Below are positions 7,657-8,587 of a stretch of DNA of 8,587 bases, one piece after another. Every line of letters begins with the position of its first letter. Position 1 is the stretch's first letter. Source of the stretch: CAYZMH01 sp964479445 (lineage in GTDB: Bacteria; Bacteroidota; Bacteroidia; Bacteroidales; GCA-2748055); the NCBI GenBank assembly GCA_964479445.1, contig CAYZMH010000111.1, positions 1 through 8,587 of the forward strand, read 5' to 3'. The notes under the pieces were generated by a model. That model did not search any database. It was not told the origin of the DNA and saw only the letters and a list, made by a program, of their open reading frames with translations. The position numbers were made by a program, and so were the translations under genes.

Positions 7657-7764
7657 GAAGGAGCCCTGAACCACGACCCGCTAAGAAGGGACCCCGAACC
7701 ACCACCCGCTAAGAAGGGACCCCGGATCATGATCCACTAAGAAGGGACCCCGGATCACCATTCA
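7653..7764. repeat. Four 28-bp tandem repeats overlapping the hydrolase stop codon
   Basis: Units lie at 7653-7680, 7681-7708, 7709-7736 and 7737-7764, with exactly 28-bp spacing and no spacers. Each starts (G/C)TAAGAAGG and continues (A/G)RCCC with a more variable right half. The TAA of the first unit (7654-7656) is the stop codon of the hydrolase. A fifth GTAA at 7765 keeps the period, but the sequence after it diverges. The third unit contains the perfect 12-nt palindrome GGATCATGATCC (7724-7735). The end of the coding sequence (7639-7660) resembles the unit 3/4 junction (7723-7744) at 18 of 22 positions, so the array seems to have grown out of the gene end. Function unknown. Confidence 0.9.
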
Positions 7765-7848
7765 GTAATCCCCGTATGGCCCCGGAACAGGCGGATCGGG
7801 AACTATTACAAACCCTGTGTAGCCGCCAATGCATATAGCCAGCTACCA
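7765..7848. other. Non-coding stretch between repeat array and Fic control region
   Basis: This is part of the 303-bp gene-free interval 7657-7959. It marks the transition from GC-rich to AT-rich sequence. I see no reading frame of note, RNA gene or terminator in it. The first 36 bases may be a decayed fifth repeat unit and beyond. Confidence 0.5.
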
Positions 7849-7879
7849 TTGAAAAAAAATTTAATAATGTTTACATTTA
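7849..7879 (+). promoter_or_regulatory. Candidate Bacteroidota-type promoter, distal
   Basis: TTG at 7849-7851 followed by 20 nt and TACATTTA at 7872-7879 fits the Bacteroidota consensus (TTTG about 19-21 nt before TAnnTTTG) except for the last base. It lies 81 bp before the Fic start codon. The -7-like element overlaps the half-site TTTACA at 7870-7875. This is a pattern match in AT-rich DNA, so chance occurrence is possible. Confidence 0.35.
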
Positions 7880-7895
7880 TGATGGGTTTTGTAAA
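7870..7895. promoter_or_regulatory. Candidate operator: distal TTTACA/TGTAAA inverted pair
   Basis: TTTACA (7870-7875) and TGTAAA (7890-7895) are perfect inverted 6-mers with starts 20 bp apart. The left half overlaps the -7-like box of the distal promoter candidate. The same 6-mers recur in the proximal pair at 7931-7957. Confidence 0.35.
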
Positions 7896-7901
7896 AAATA
7901 G

Positions 7902-7932
7902 TTGGATTTCTTAACATAAGAGACTTCTTTTG
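7902..7932 (+). promoter_or_regulatory. Candidate Bacteroidota-type promoter, proximal
   Basis: TTG at 7902-7904, a 20-nt spacer and TTCTTTTG at 7925-7932 match the TAnnTTTG box with one mismatch at its second base. Transcription would start near 7938-7942, leaving a leader of about 20 nt before the Fic start codon. The -7-like box abuts the inverted repeat at 7931-7957. Confidence 0.4.
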
Positions 7933-7957
7933 TAAAGAAATATTAAAAATCTTTACA
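7931..7957. promoter_or_regulatory. Candidate operator: proximal 8-bp inverted repeat next to the Fic start codon
   Basis: TGTAAAGA (7931-7938) and TCTTTACA (7950-7957) are perfect reverse complements separated by an 11-nt AT-only spacer. The element ends 2 bp before the ATG at 7960 and overlaps the end of the proximal -7-like box, which is where a repressor would act. An RNA hairpin with an 8-bp AT-rich stem is the alternative reading. Confidence 0.5.
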
Positions 7958-7959
7958 TA

Positions 7960-8587
7960 ATGGGGCAGGATAAAAACTGTACATTGAAAGAACTTCCCTT
8001 AGACCTGGAGATTGAAACCAGGAAGGTTTTGAAAAGATTGCCTTCAGCTCATGCTGCCCTGGCAGAATTGAAAGGAATTGTCTCAAAAATACCAAGCCAG
8101 AACATTCTGATAAATACACTTGGATTACAAGAAGCTAAGGATAGTTCAGCGATTGAAAATATTATTACAACGAACGATGATTTATATAAATCGGAGTTGA
8201 ATCTTGATTCATTTACCACATTAAATGCAAAGGAAGTACAGAATTACGTAGCTGCCATGAGAAAAGGATTTGAGTTAATCTCACAAAAGGGATTTCTCAC
8301 CAACAATATTATCTTGAAGATACAGGAGGGGTTAGAGGGAAATAAAGCCGGATTTAGAAAACTTCCCGGGACAGAATTAAAGAACTCTGCTACAGGTGAG
8401 GTTGTTTACACTCCACCGCAAGATTACAAAGATATTGAGCGATTAATGGCTAATCTGGAAAAATTTATAAATACCAGAGATAAAAATGAATTAGATCCAT
8501 TAGTTAAGATGGCAATTATCCATTATCAATTTGAGAGTATTCATCCCTTTTACGACGGAAATGGCAGAACAGGCAGGATTATCAATA
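7960..8587 (+). CDS. Fic-family protein (probable AMP-transferase, class II), 5' part only
   Basis: 209 complete codons are visible before the window ends. ATG 7960 is the first start after the in-frame stop at 7933-7935. The N-terminal part (RLPSAHAALAELKGIV, residues 27-41) resembles the Fic N-terminal helical domain. SSAIEN at 62-67 fits the inhibitory motif (S/T)xxxE(G/N) with E66 as inhibitory glutamate. Being N-terminal to the Fic core, it marks a class II, self-inhibited enzyme. FRKLPGTELKN and VYTPP are the usual segment before the active site (the target-docking region of Fic proteins). The active site HPFYDGNGRTGR (195-206) is intact: H195 catalytic base, D199 metal ligand, and a glycine-rich loop with R203 and R206 for nucleotide phosphates. 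Known relatives transfer AMP from ATP to a hydroxyl side chain of a target protein and are usually about 350-380 residues with a C-terminal winged helix; that part is outside the window. AT-rich composition sets it apart from the upstream genes. The target is unknown. Confidence 0.92.
   Translation, partial: MGQDKNCTLKELPLDLEIETRKVLKRLPSAHAALAELKGIVSKIPSQNILINTLGLQEAKDSSAIENIITTNDDLYKSELNLDSFTTLNAKEVQNYVAAMRKGFELISQKGFLTNNIILKIQEGLEGNKAGFRKLPGTELKNSATGEVVYTPPQDYKDIERLMANLEKFINTRDKNELDPLVKMAIIHYQFESIHPFYDGNGRTGRIIN

Noticed and set aside
7653..7764. CRISPR array
   Set aside because: The 28-bp units are directly abutting with no spacers, and they overlap a coding end; there are no cas genes in the window.
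7657..7800. Intrinsic terminator after the hydrolase
   Set aside because: The GGGACCCC segments and the 12-nt palindrome can form only small hairpins and no T-tract follows them.

Overview
The window looks like a Bacteroidota chromosome fragment, probably from a free-living glycan degrader; I would not go below phylum with confidence. Three lines of evidence support this. The first gene has the C-terminal part of a SusD-associated DUF1735/DUF5627-type surface protein. Three secreted proteins end in a type A C-terminal sorting domain of the type IX secretion system (T9SS; YPNPA motif followed by a short beta-rich tail). Start codons lack Shine-Dalgarno sequences and sit in A-rich leaders. All genes are on the + strand.

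Layout: (1) bases 2-742, the 3' end of a Sus-type outer-membrane protein gene. (2) bases 791-3001 and 3029-4639, two adjacent paralogues. Each has a signal peptide, one or two copies of a roughly 210-residue beta-rich module I cannot assign to a known family, two Big_5-type Ig-like domains and a T9SS tail. Spacings of 48 and 27 bp suggest one transcript with gene 1, closed by a strong intrinsic terminator at 4691-4727. (3) bases 4728-4827, exactly 100 N, a scaffold gap of probably unknown length. (4) bases 4867-7656, a secreted multidomain GH71/GH99-like glycoside hydrolase with a jelly-roll domain in front and SprB-like repeats plus a T9SS tail behind. (5) bases 7653-7764, four 28-bp tandem repeats that begin on the stop codon of the hydrolase. 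(6) bases 7765-7959, an increasingly AT-rich region with two promoter candidates and four TTTACA/TGTAAA half-sites. (7) bases 7960-8587, the first 209 codons of a Fic-domain protein, cut by the window end.

Reading: the first four genes fit the distal part of a polysaccharide utilisation locus in which Sus-type capture and uptake (SusC/SusD presumably upstream of the window) is combined with T9SS-exported proteins, two probably glycan- or surface-binding and one catalytic. The substrate cannot be read from the sequence; an alpha-mannan or alpha-glucan is only a guess from the GH71/GH99 clan. The Fic gene has a clearly lower GC content and its own apparent control region, so it is probably an unrelated unit. 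The most novel element is the repeated module shared by the two paralogues. The most unusual DNA-level elements are the stop-codon-spanning 28-bp repeat and the half-site array before the Fic gene.
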